Source: Schistosoma mansoni (taxonomy: Eukaryota > Platyhelminthes > Trematoda > Strigeidida > Schistosomatidae). From it: a stretch of DNA of 64,000 nt. The notes below the pieces were generated by a model that saw only the letters and a list, made by a program, of their open reading frames with translations, searched no databases and was not told where the DNA came from. The position numbers were made by a program, and so were the translations under genes. The stretch spans positions 41,382,210-41,446,209 of the forward strand of contig NC_031495.1 of NCBI RefSeq assembly GCF_000237925.1. The letters run 5' to 3'. Shown piece by piece: positions 1-12,400 of this stretch. Positions within the stretch are counted from its first letter, which is position 1. The number at the start of each line of letters is the position of its first letter.

Positions 1-2390
1 ATCGTCTGTTCCCCGAGTTGTTTTGGTTTACCAAATGTCTTATACAGTTAAGGTCATCTTGTAGGATCAGAGAAATGTCACCGGGCCTTAGCCAAGTCAT
101 CCGACAGTCGGATTACTGAATATCGAACAGTTTGCGGATTCTCGCTAGGGTCATGGACTAGCCTGTGAGGCAGTGATCGCACTATTTTCCTTGTACCTAT
201 TCTTACTAATATATCTCTGTAACATTGTTATATTGGTTCTACATGCTCATCAAAATAACCATAATACCCGAATACGACAAAAGGATAATCCATTTTATTA
301 ATTAACCTCTGGGTTTGAATTCGATGTAAGCCTGTCGGTCATACCATTTCCGCCCAACTTGAGTAGGGTTTCAATTATCGACACAGATCACCTACATTAG
401 CGATCTACACTGTTTCTAACTTTTGTATTATTATAGATGGGTTGCGAAAAATGAAGTTTTAATCAACTATCATTAGGAGAAACCGTTCTGTTTTTGATTG
501 ACATTTTAAATAACTTTATCAAACTTAGAACATCATATAGGTATTTACATCCGTCAATAAAGCTTATCAACAACTCTTCTGCGAAGAATATCTTTTCGGA
601 TAAATTGTAACTTACATTTTAAAGTGACTAAACTTTGTACTAAAGCTAACGTACTTACTAGTAAATTTTGTGTTCAAAGATAAATCATCTGCAAATTTTT
701 GGCAGAACTACGAATGCGAATGATATGAAACTATTGGATTATTTTAAAATAATTAGCTATACTGAATGCTACCACCACCGTAGTAAACGAGAACACAAAT
801 GGGGACAACCAACTGCATTTAAGTATAAAATTGCAGAATCTTTTAGTAAAATATGAGAACCATACAGTAAATATTTCATTTGCACAACGTCAATCAATCG
901 TCTAAGACTTTATTGTTCCTTCACTTCCATACCAATCACTCTCTGTTCTTGTTCTCTTCTATTCGATCTTCTTAACCTTCTGCCGTCTGGCATTCCACTT
1001 TCGACTAGTGACACATACCACATATTCTGTCGACATCAGTAACACATACCACACCACTACTACTATACTTGTTTCACATTCACCATATCCATAGTTTTCA
1101 AACAGGAAGAGTATCACATAAAACAGTATAAAAAATCGCCATATTTCCCTACCTAAGTGGCCTTGTAGACACTCTTCTCTAAATCTGAACAGCACCTTTC
1201 AGTAATAGGAATAAACTCTGTCTGGAGTTATACCATAGATCACTTTTGAAAACGAATATGGATCATACCAAGCTATAAGTTGGCTGCAGTTGGAAAATAT
1301 CTAAAACAAGATTGATAAGGTTCGATCAGAACTAAAGTGCTAGACAAACATGATATTGGTTATTATCAGTGGTCAATCAGTTGTAAATACCACAGTCCTG
1401 CATATGGCCAGCTGCGGTTAAAATAACTTAATGTTCAGATCTCAGATTGTGGAGCTGGATGACGCTGGTTAAAGCCCCATAATGAGCATCAGTTCCATAA
1501 AGACTGACGAGTGCCAACAGTCTCAAATATTAGGTTCAGGGTCTCCTAACTATTCCAAATGATCTAACATATCTAGGAGTGAATTACAACTCCGAACAAA
1601 TAAAATCATACATTCCGTGAGAGTTGTATTCTCTGAACTCAATCTCATGCTAGGTGTTGGCCACTCATTGTGGAATAATTTCATAATAGATTGAAAGAAT
1701 CATCTAGTGCCTTCTGGTTTCAACTAACTATCCACCTAATATCAGTTCACGCTCAAACATCATATATTTCTATAAACTCAGATAATGCTTGACTTTGACA
1801 GTAGATATTAATTTTTTTTTAAGCTGATTAGATATATGGAGAAGTTCTCATTTTCGTTTTAGACAAGATAATCAAAGTGCTAACTTTTGAGAGGGTCCCT
1901 GTAAATATCAATCAAGCTTATTCTGATAACTTTCAGAAATATTTTGCAATTATGTACACTGATATTCTTACTTGATAAGGGATTGAATTGACCCATGATG
2001 GTGTAATTGTACGATTTTTAACCTGTTGATTGACAGATTTTATCGATGTAAAATCTTTTATTTACTGACAATCAATTTGAATATCAAACTTGTATATAGA
2101 TCTTTAGTATTTTTCAAGGCTACGATAATTTAAGATTTATCCATTTTCTCAATTAAATTAACTCCAGTAATTTTTGACAGGAATTCAGTTTAAAGGGTGA
2201 GATCGTGTAGTTGAACTGACACTCTCATTTCATGGATTCAAATATGTCCCATTTGTTCAGTATAGTGCTTCTCATGATTGACATAGTTAATACCAGCCTT
2301 AAAATGACGAAGTGAAGCAAATGAATTGGTTTGTGAATGATAAAAATTTAAAATGCTCAAAATAAAGCTTAACTATAGTTTCCTATCGGT
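1..2390. other. Intergenic DNA, no gene recognised
   Basis: I see no supported coding exon here; the short open frames lack ATG starts in good context, splice sites or recognisable protein sequence. Bases about 905-1060 resemble the dispersed palindromic family seen again near 3.8, 5.9 and 11.6 kb (shared text such as ttcgatcttcttaacctt followed by a run ending in acacatacca). The rest looks like unique AT-rich DNA. Confidence 0.5.
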
Positions 2391-2394
2391 AAGG

Positions 2395-2520
2395 GGATTT
2401 GTGGAGATTGTAGCATTTTTAACAGTTGAATTTACGAGTCGACCATTGAAAACCTGGAGGCGCTGGACGACCGTTTAGTCCTAGTATGGGACTAATCAAC
2501 AGTGAGCAAGGTCGTGGGTC
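2395..2520 (-). repeat. SM-alpha-type SINE fragment with degenerate hammerhead
   Basis: Read on the minus strand this holds the SM-alpha tail and hammerhead region: a mutated CUGANGA core, a stem II segment, and the conserved stretch ccaggttttcaatggt before the tail. GAAA is changed to TAAA-like sequence and the first core box is altered, so self-cleavage is unlikely. It lies head to head with the plus-strand copy that follows. Confidence 0.7.
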
Positions 2521-2534
2521 AATTGAAACTAGAC

Positions 2535-2730
2535 ATTAACACCTTTGAATACCGACTCAGTAGTCCAGAGTTACCGGGTTCAAGTCCAGTGTTGGGCATC
2601 ATGGATGCGCACTGCTGAGGAGCCCCACAATTGGACGAAACGGAGGTCCTGTGCTTCCAGGTTTCCAATGGTGGTCTAGCTTAGATCGAGTCGTGAATTC
2701 AACTGTTAAAAATATAATTTACAATTGTTT
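2535..2730 (+). repeat. SM-alpha-type SINE with hammerhead motif
   Basis: A tRNA-like head with box A-like (ctcagtagtccagagtta) and box B-like (gggttcaagtcc) segments is followed by a hammerhead motif: CTGAGGA at 2615-2621, GAAA at 2637-2640 and a GTC cleavage triplet at 2646-2648, then the family tail. This order, Pol III head then hammerhead, is the known architecture of the schistosome SM-alpha family. The CUGANGA core allows any base at its fifth position, so this core is formally intact; stem II is imperfect. Confidence 0.75.
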
Positions 2731-2770
2731 ATAATTTTTTTGTCTAATTCATCATTGCTAAGGGTATTTT

Positions 2771-3168
2771 TGTTACGTCTGGCCGATTGAACGCTATATT
2801 CGCTCCCCTAAGCTAGTTCCGTAACCCCCGAGCTAGAACTACTCAGCGCGACTTGAAGACCAGAGAAAAGGCACAAAGTGTGAGGGAAGCACTTTACTAC
2901 AGGGTTCATTTATGTACAGAAAATACAGGGATTTTATAGTAATTTAAGAGTCCTTGAGTTTTTACTGGAAGTTCTAGAATACTGCTAAACATAGTAGCAG
3001 TATATTAATCAGCCAATCAGGATCTCCACATGTGACTTTTTCATTCTCGTTATTTTAGTAACATAACTTCACACAACTTCTAATTAACCGCTGATTGGTT
3101 GAAATGCTCCTTGATGACTCACGAGCTTGTCATGTCGCTTGCGAGAAAAATGCAGGGTCATCCCAACA
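2771..3168 (-). mobile_element. Solo LTR of an LTR retrotransposon
   Basis: The 398-bp element begins TGTTACG and ends CCCAACA, so both strands start TGTT and end AACA, and it is flanked by a perfect 5-bp duplication ATTTT (2766-2770 and 3169-3173). On the minus strand a TATAAAAT box lies mid-element. No gag-pol sequence adjoins either side, so this is a solo LTR left by LTR-LTR recombination. I cannot assign the family (Ty3/gypsy versus BEL). Confidence 0.8.
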
Positions 3169-3539
3169 ATTTTCTAAGTAGTTGATTAACCTGACAGAGA
3201 TCCAATGAATGGATGTACATTTTTAGGCCAACAATAATAAGATACACCTTTTTAATCTTTTGTAGAATCTGATTATTTTGAATGAGTACTGGTTACTTCG
3301 AATGATATTTTACAGATTAACGTTGTTCAACCGTTCTGCTTGTGATACATGTTAATTCCAATAACCAATTCATCTAAATCAATGAGCAATAATATTTCAA
3401 CAAGTGACTATCTAAAACGAATATCGAATTGATAATAACATTTTCTTAAAGATGTTATGATTAACATGATAAGAATAAAGAGAAACAATACAATATAAAA
3501 TTTTCTATTTTAACTAAATATTTGGTGCATTCTACTTAT

Positions 3540-3975
3540 ATTAACAGGTATAAGTGGTATGAAACACCGATTATAAGTGGAAGGCCTCACAAAAAAGGTT
3601 GAGAAGATTGAACTGAAGAAAACAGAAAGAACAACAGGGAGAAATTTAAAAATGGAAGAATCACAAAGGGTGCAAAGGATAATTAATGAAGGATTTGCAA
3701 ATGACGTATTTAATGCACAGTTTCCATATCTTAGGAAAGAACTCTGTAATTTTGCACCAATAATAAAGTGGTTCTCCTCACTAAGTCTTCGTTCACTACA
3801 ATCGATCCTGGCAGCGATATCAATTATCCTTTACATCCTTTATAGTTCTCACATTTGTCATTTCCTTTCTGTTTTCTTCAGTTCAATCTTCTCAACCTTT
3901 TTTGGTCAGGCCTTCCACATCTGATCAGTGTTACATGCTACTTATATCTGTCAATGTAAGTAGCATGCACCACAA
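3540..3975. repeat. Palindromic dispersed repeat (long inverted repeat)
   Basis: Bases about 3560-3690 reappear in reverse complement at about 3820-3960; for example ggttgagaagattgaactga at about 3597 is mirrored near 3885. The outer ends carry related text (ggtgcatgctacttac on one strand). The centre (3700-3800) resembles the centres of copies at 11.6, 25.6 and 29.2 kb. This may be a MITE-like hairpin element; no transposase is present. Confidence 0.6.
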
Positions 3976-4315
3976 ATATATATATCAATTAAGTGATCAG
4001 AATAGAGAACTTCAAAAATCTTTATTTAAAACAAAATAACAATGAGATAATTATAAATAAATTAGTTAATAGAATAAATTATAAATTCAATATAATAACT
4101 TAACAGTAGGTTTCTTAAATTACGAATTGTTATTTGTTAGATAATATATAAAGATTAAATAAAACCATATTATTATTCATAAGTTAATTAGGTTTGTGAT
4201 TATTTCATTAACTACTAAGTATTAATTACTTAAGTATATTATTTAAAAAGCTTATTTAATTGTTAGTTGCCTAGTTATTAATGTTAAAAAACAACAATAA
4301 AGTATGTAAAATGTG

Positions 4316-4838
4316 GCCCCCAAATGTCCTGGTACGTCTGGGAGTGGGGGAGTCCGCTCTTCCTTTCCAAATGCTCTCATATGGCCACGCGTATATAGCC
4401 TCTGTCAGGGAAATCCTACTCACTACCTTCTTGTGGACAGACAGTTGTTTACGAAATTGAGAAGACGAAAAGCGAATGTCCGGCGCTATAACCGGGTTGG
4501 TGGACACGGAAAGTTCACCTAAGGGAGTTGGAAAACCCTGATTCCAAACCAATGGTGCACATTAACTCCAGTATCCTGAGGGAACAAATGGCGTATGAAT
4601 CAATTGTTGGTCACCGGCTACCATGGGACTGCATCTCCTTACGATGCTCCACTGTCTTGTGGATCAGACCTTTAGGTCGAAGGCTCCGGGTGTGGCCCCC
4701 TAAGAAAACCACCTGCTTCAGTCTGGGCACCTGGGCAGTATCACAGCCTTTACACAAATCAAATGAGGTTTTTGCGGCGCATGTATATCTGGTGCCCCAT
4801 TGTACCAATATTCATGTGTTTAAATAATAATAATAATG
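4316..4838 (+). mobile_element. 523-bp retroposon with TAA-repeat tail and target duplication
   Basis: The segment starts gcccccaaatgtcctgg, ends in a (TAA)n tail, and is flanked by identical 12-bp sequences atgtaaaatgtg at 4304-4315 and 4839-4850. A target duplication plus a simple-repeat tail indicates LINE-mobilised retroposition. No coding capacity is evident. A second copy of its 5' end, in reverse, directly follows the assembly gap (12,573-12,690). Family name unknown to me. Confidence 0.75.
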
Positions 4839-5789
4839 ATGTAAAATGTGTTGAATTAATGAGAATTAGTCTTTTAGATCACAGTGAAGTATAAGTAGTA
4901 TTGTAAATGTTCAGCAATTATAAAGATGTTCACTCGTTCTGATACAAACCGTGTTTAACAGCTTAAAGTGAATAACAAATAGTCTTTTGTTTTTAGTTTA
5001 AATTTAACTCAAACAAATAATGTCATCATAGATACAATAATAGTCATTTTGTAGAGCATACGCTTCATTAGATTTTAACAGGATTATCAACTTTCTCTCC
5101 ATCAAACGTATTATGTTGACTAGTTGATGAGTACAAACACAGGTAATTTAGAAGCTACTTTTAAGAATTTAAAGACGAATTATGTTTCTACTGGAAGTTT
5201 AGAAGTGAACTTATCTAAGGTTATATAAACGAGTTTGTGCTGAATATATTAAGAATCTTTAAGCTTGAAAGACAGCTTTTAAACCTTGGTAAATTCTTAC
5301 CTCATGTACACACTCTAGTCTTGTCACTTTTTAATAACAGACTCTAATTTTTATTCAGTTATATGCTTATTGGCTAGGTCATTTTAATAGTCTCTCAGTT
5401 TTAACAGTCCAGTATGGGTAATATCAACTATTTACTAAGGAAATTGAACGTCCATATAATGCAAAATTACTTCCCAAAACAATGTTGATTAGTAAATTCA
5501 CTGTTAAACAAATTTATAATTAGTTATGAGTATAAATGCTAAACCAAGAAGTGTGATTCCTGTAATCTACTTATAAGAAGACATGATTTCTCACCGGATA
5601 CTCAGTTATGTGACTTGATCACTGGTGAATCAGTCCTCTTAGTAGCCATAAAGCGATTTATTCGATCGAATAGGATGTAATGAACAAACAATTAGGTGGG
5701 TAAGATCAATCTTTTGCCAAATTCAAATTTACAGAGTGTCTTTATAAGTTATGAAACCCACACGTTAAATACTTTATTTGAATATCTTC

Positions 5790-5975
5790 CATCATTTGTC
5801 TCTTACAAACTTCACCGTTCGTTCATTACTGCTGTTATTACAATTACTCTATGTTTAAATTCCTGTTTTCTTCAATTCGATCTACTCGACCTTTTGACGA
5901 CAGGCATTTCACTTTTGATTAATGTTACATACTACTTACATCCGTCAATATAAGTAACATACACTACACTACTTC
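5790..5975. repeat. Copy of palindromic dispersed family
   Basis: It shares order and text with 3830-3975: cttcaattcgatctactcga, then a run ending in atgttacatactactta and its partial reverse complement. One arm of the palindrome is recognisable here. Confidence 0.5.
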
Positions 5976-6402
5976 TACTACTACTCACGTGGTTACACTA
6001 ACTCACTTAAAATTAATAATAGTTAGCATCTAGCCATTTGGAATGGTGACTACATTTTCACCGAAATCATTACGTAACTGATTAACATTTTCAAGTAACT
6101 TGATTATTGGTCTGTATTTTCACATGCAACATAAATATTTGAAAACTCCACATCTTCCAATGTGATATGCTATGTAAGCAACTATTTTTAAAACAAACAA
6201 AAAACTACAAAACATTCGCGTACAGTTTCCAAGTCTAAATAACTAATGAACTAATGTGATAAATTTTTTATTTTGTTTGATTATCATTGTAATTTACTAT
6301 AATTTAAATATGAATAGAAATTATAACATGGTAACACATGAGTACAAGCATGCATGCACATACACATACACATGAGAAAAAGTGTAATGACTTTCCAAAT
6401 AA

Positions 6403-6408
6403 TTTATT
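6403..6408 (-). terminator. Poly(A) signal AATAAA
   Basis: AATAAA on the minus strand begins four bases after the TGA stop of the secreted prohormone-like gene (6412-6414), which would give a very short 3' UTR. Its position fits the end of that gene. Confidence 0.5.
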
Positions 6409-6411
6409 ACT

Positions 6412-9400
6412 TCAGTTCATGTTTATCGATGTATTATCATCATTGCCATCATGATCATCATCATTATCATAATAAGTAGAGCGTTTTTTGTAATCAGCTA
6501 ATATAGCTTGACGTTTTTTATAATCAGCTAAAACACGTTTCACTAAATATGATTGATCAATATATGACTTAATTGGAAGATCTTTTAAATAATGTTGTCG
6601 TTGTTTCAATTGACTCTTCAAAGGATAAAGATCTTCAATCAATTTCTCTTTAGTATTTAAATAATAATCAGTGTTTAAATGATCTAAAAAGAATGAATTT
6701 GGTGATAAATTCATATAAGAAGTTTTATTCATTGTTTTCAATAATGGATTAATTGGTTTATTGTAATTTTCATAAAATTTATCATTTAGATTGATATTTC
6801 TTAGTAACTGTGAATATGTTATGGTAGCCTAGAAATAAAAAAGGGAAGAAAAGTAAATTAAAACGATTAAATGTGTATAAATAATTTAATTATTTGACTT
6901 AATGAATATACAAATACAATGAATCTTCTGTGTTTGTATTTAGGTATGATAAATTACTGAAGCTTGAAATGAAAACGTAACTAATACTAGAGTACGTAAC
7001 TGGGGTATCGGTTCAATCGTTATCTAGGTCTGATTTTAGTTTGAATCAATTAATGTTTCATTAGACTGTTTTACAAAAAAGAAATATCTACTTAGATCAA
7101 GTTCATCATACCGGTTGTCCTATCAAGTCATTCTGATTGATAGTTACACTTCTTGAGATGAAAATGACTATCTAGTTAATATTTGTGTTTTTAAAAAGAA
7201 TCAATAATCTGTATAAGGCAGTATTTAAAGAGTTAGCCAATGATCTTCAATAATATTACATGAAGATTATACTATCTCATTAATTGATGAAGTTTAAAAA
7301 GGTAACCTACTAACTTGAAACTCATTTATCTATAGCTATAATAAACTATACCGAAAGACCTGAAAATCATAGTTTCTATCTGGCATGGGACAGCACTCAA
7401 CAATAAGTTCCAGGCCTTTCACAATCTACTCACTGTAGAGGGAACTACTATGGAGAACAACTGGAAAAGGATAAGAGAGGCAATCATTTCAACATTCAGG
7501 AGGTTCTGGGCCACAAGAAGCACCATCACAAGGAATGGATCACTGTTGATACACTGGATAAGACTGAAGAAAGGAGGAACAAGAAAGCAGCAATCAATAC
7601 CAGCCGAACAAGAGCAGAAAAAGTCAAGGCACAAGCCGAATACACAGAGGCAAACAAGCAAGTGAAGAGGAGCATCAGAACTGACAAATGTTAATATGTG
7701 GAAGATTTAGCAATGACAGCGGAAAAGGCTGCAAGAGAGGGAAACATGAGACAACTGTATGATACAACAAAGAAACTCGCTGGAAATTACCGTAAGCCAG
7801 AATCACCAGTGAAAAGCAAGGAGGCCAAGGTAATCACCAACACTGAAGAACAGCGAAACAGGTGGGTAGAACACTTCAAAGAACTCTTGAGTCGACCAGC
7901 TCCACTGAACCCGCCTAACATCGAAGCAACACCCACAGACCTCCCAATCGATGTTGGCCCACCAACAATTGAAGAGATCAGCATGTCCATCAGACAAATC
8001 AAGAGTGGCAAAGCAGTGGGACCAGACAACATTCCAGCAGAAGTAATATAAGCAGACATTGAAATAACTGCAAAGATACTCCACATTCTCTTCAGTAAGA
8101 TTTGGGATGAAGAACAAGTACCAAAAGACTGGAAAAAAGGACACATTATCAAAATACCAAAGAAAGGTGATCTCAGTAAGTGTGATAACTATAGGGGCAA
8201 CAATCTTCTCTCAATACCAGGAAAAGTCTTCAACAGGGTATTGTTAAACATAATGAAGGACTCTGTAGAGGCCCAACTTCGAGACCAACAGGCTGGATTC
8301 CGTAAGAATCGATCGTGTACAGACCAAATCGCAACTCTACGGATTATTGTGGAACAATCAATGGAATGGAATTCATCACTCTACATCAACTTCATTGACT
8401 ACGGGAAAGCATTTGATAGCGTGGACAGGACGACACTATGGAGGCTTCTTCGACACCATGGCGTGCCTGAGAAGATAGTCAATATCATACGGAATTCCTA
8501 TGATGGATTAAACTGCAAAATCGTGCATGGAGGAGAACTCATTGGCTGGTTTGAAGTAAAGACCAGTGTCAGGCAAAGTTGCTTACTCTCACCCTTTCTC
8601 TTTCTCTTGGTGATCGACTGGATTATGAAGACGTCAACATCTGGAGGAAAGCACGGGATACAATGGACAGGTAGGATGCAGCTGGACGATTTAGACTTCG
8701 CAGACAATCTGGTTATTCCATCTCACACGCAACAACAAATTCATGAGAAAACGACCAGTGTAGCAGCAGCCTCAGCAGCAGTAGGTCTCAATATAAACAA
8801 AGGGAAAAGCAAAATTCTCCGATACAATACAGCATCCATCAATCGAATCACACTTGATGGAGAAGCTTTTGTGGATGCAAAAAACATTTACATATGTGGG
8901 CAACATCATTGATTAGCACGGTGGGTCTGATGCAGATGTGAAGGCGCGAATCGGCAAAGCAAGAGTAGCATATTTACAACTGAAGAACATCTGGATCTCA
9001 ACTCAACAATTGTCAACCAACACCGAGATCAGAATTTTCAATACAAATGTCAAGACAGTTCTACTGTATGGAGCGGAAACTTGGACAACTACGAAAGCCA
9101 TCATCCAGAAGATACAGGTATTTATTAACAGTTGTCTACTGAGAATACTTCGGATCCGTTGGCCAGACACTATCAACAACAACCTACTTTGGGAGAGAAC
9201 AGACCAGATTCCATCCAGTGGAGGAAGAAATCAGGAAGAAGTGCTGGAAGTGGATAGGACTCACATGGAGGAAAGCACCGTAACTGCGTCACACGACAAG
9301 CCCTCACATGGAATCCTGAAGGCCGCAGGAGAAGAGGAAGACCAAAGAACACATTACGCCGAGAAATAGAGACAGATATGAGAAGAATGAACAATAATTG

Positions 9401-12400
9401 GATAGAACTACTAAGGAAGTTCCAGGACAGAATGGGTTGGAGATTGCTGGTCGGAGGCCTATGCTCCATTGGGGGTAACAGACGTAAGTAATATATATAT
9501 ATATATATATACTAATTTATATCAATTAAATATTAACACTTTTTAAACCTTGAATTTTGTAAAATCTTGATCACCGAAATCGTCGGTTCAACTTTGTTCA
9601 TTGAAAGGTTCGTAGCCTTGTAAATCAAATCACTTGACATGATGATCCATGTTATGAAGTACATATTATAGAAATATGAATCATAAAAAACAATTTGCAC
9701 TTAATTTATTATCATCATATAAATCTGATCACATTAAGAATTGATCTGAGTCGACTTGATATCTATCACAGATGGGGCAATGATTTCTACTTTTTAATTG
9801 ACTAAACAAATTCATTTTTGAATTTTGACTAATAGGTTTGAAAAATTTACGCTGAAATACGAATAAAGTTTGGTAGATCAATTCTATGAAGTAAAATACT
9901 TCTAGATTTGATGTCTGTGTATCATTACTAACCATATTACTGTGTTACTGTTTTATCCATGACTTCAAAAATAATTTTATAAGTGGTTTACGATTCCTGT
10001 CATAGACTGATCACAATATTAATAATAATTTTATCTACTAAAGTAAAAAAGACAATATATGTAATTCTTTTCCCCAGAGAGAGAGAGAGAGAAGAGATAG
10101 ACAGATAAACAAAAACAGTCAAGTCTCAATCATATAGTGATACACTGAAGTGAATGGAATAAAACACTTTTTCTGGTGACAAGTACATTAATTATCTTCG
10201 CCAGTGTATATTTATAAGAAATAATTGAAATACAACTAATACAACTTATTAATAACAAGTAACATGTAACGTAGATCCCAAAATTCTAAATGGAGTAGAA
10301 AATAAATCGAAAATAACCGACAGGCTAAGAACAATAAATAGTACATTAATCACTCATTGATAAAAGAATAATACGATTAAAATCAGTAGTAACAAATTCT
10401 TCAATTCACAACTCAAAGATATGTTTAGATAGATATCATGAATGGATCAATGTTAGACCACCAATGAAAACCTGGAAGCATTGGACGGCCGTTTCGTCGT
10501 AGTACGGAGTTCATCAGCAGTGAGCACCCACGAACCCATACACGGGAATCGAATCCAGAAATTCCGGTCTCACGCTCCAACCCTTAACCTCTAGACCATT
10601 GAGTCGGCATCCAATGTTGTTAATGTCTAACTTCAACCAATCCACGATGATTTAAAGACATGCCAGTTCTACTTCACAACGACTAGTGGTTTTGTCAAAA
10701 TCTCTGGGTATATATATTAAAGAAACATAACATACACTAATTGTTGATTACTAGTAAATTGTGCCGAAAAATGCATTAAGAAAATGGATAGAGAGAGGAA
10801 GAAAAAGAAGAAGAAGAAGGAATCAAAAAATTTCAAATGATTTACATAATTAGATTAATCAAGTTGATGAACTAACAACATTAAACAAAATGTTTTACTA
10901 AAAAAACTTAGTGTGCGATATTGTGGAGAATTTTCAAAATTGTAGTTGCTTACTATCGAATTTAGCAAACTATTGAAAGGCAGAAAAAAACTAGAGGATT
11001 ATTTCATTTTATTATCGAAAACTTCAGCACTTCACTTCTGTGATCCTACCAGAAATTGAATTCAAACCTTATGCCAATCGCTTAACTTTTGGCTTCGAAG
11101 TTAGTGAAAAAAACTATTGAAGATACCACTGGTATCGTAGTTTGACAACACTTTACCAGTAACACCTTCTATAATTGAATGGCGCCCACCCAGTGTGATC
11201 AAAAGACAGAAGTGAGGAGGTTGGAAGATATATTTGATAGGTTATCAATATATCGAGGAGTGACTGATCTAATCTGGCTAGAAGTTGCAGGAGATGTTGC
11301 ACACGCCGTTTCAAAACGTGATCTGGTACGGATGTATGACCGAGCACCTTCAGCTAAATGAGTCCATTAAAACTAATGTGGTCAGCATCCAATGTTGAAC
11401 ACTTACAGAGCTAGTGATTATGGGGATTTATTTACAGCTACTGTGGTGTGGTCTACTTATATCCTCATAAGTAGTATATAGTGATAGTCAGACATAGAAT
11501 GTATTTTGGCAGAAGGCCGATCAGGAAAGAACTGAAATGAAGCGTAATTGGTAGGAAAATGCATGAACAATGAAATTAGAGAAGATTAACTGATATTTAC
11601 AGAAGGAACAGTGACGATTGAGACAATTGGTTGTTATTTTACAAATTAACTGTTCATTGTATGGTTATCAGAATTTAGTGAGACATTCTGTAATTTGTGC
11701 TTAAATACATTCGATTGTGCCCAGTCGTGTTCTGTTCACTACACTACACTATCATGTTCATATTTTCCTTCAGGAGTATTTGTTCTTGTTTTGTAGAGTT
11801 AAAAAAAATAAAAAGGAAATTAGAATGGGAAATGCTTGTTTCTAATAGCTTAAATATTTAAATAAAGCATACTATACAATACCTGCCTGGATTTATCAAT
11901 AATAATTATGTAAACTTTCTTAAATTGTTATTGTACACAAAGTGATATGTCAATTAATACTAATAATAATAGTGTTATTGTTATTATATAGTGTAAGTAT
12001 TTTAGTAACTAAATAATAAACAATAACAAAGATTACACTAAAGAAACATTGACTGATATATTACTAAATGTGATTAATAATCTGTTATAAACAAACAACA
12101 AAAAAGAAGGCACTAAAACTTTATAAAAATGACATAATGATTTGTTTATTTCAATACTTATCTCCTTTATTATAATTGTAGACACTATGAATTTATTGAA
12201 ATGAAATAATGCTGAGGAGGAGAAAAAAATAGTTTACCTTTTTTTTTCTTCAGAATGTATTATTCAATAAAGTCAATTATTCATGTTAACATTAGCAAAA
12301 AAAATAATTATTATCAGAAGGGGTTTTGTGGAGATTTCAGTATTTTCATAGTTGAAAGCATGAGTCAATTGANNNNNNNNNNNNNNNNNNNNNNNNNNNN

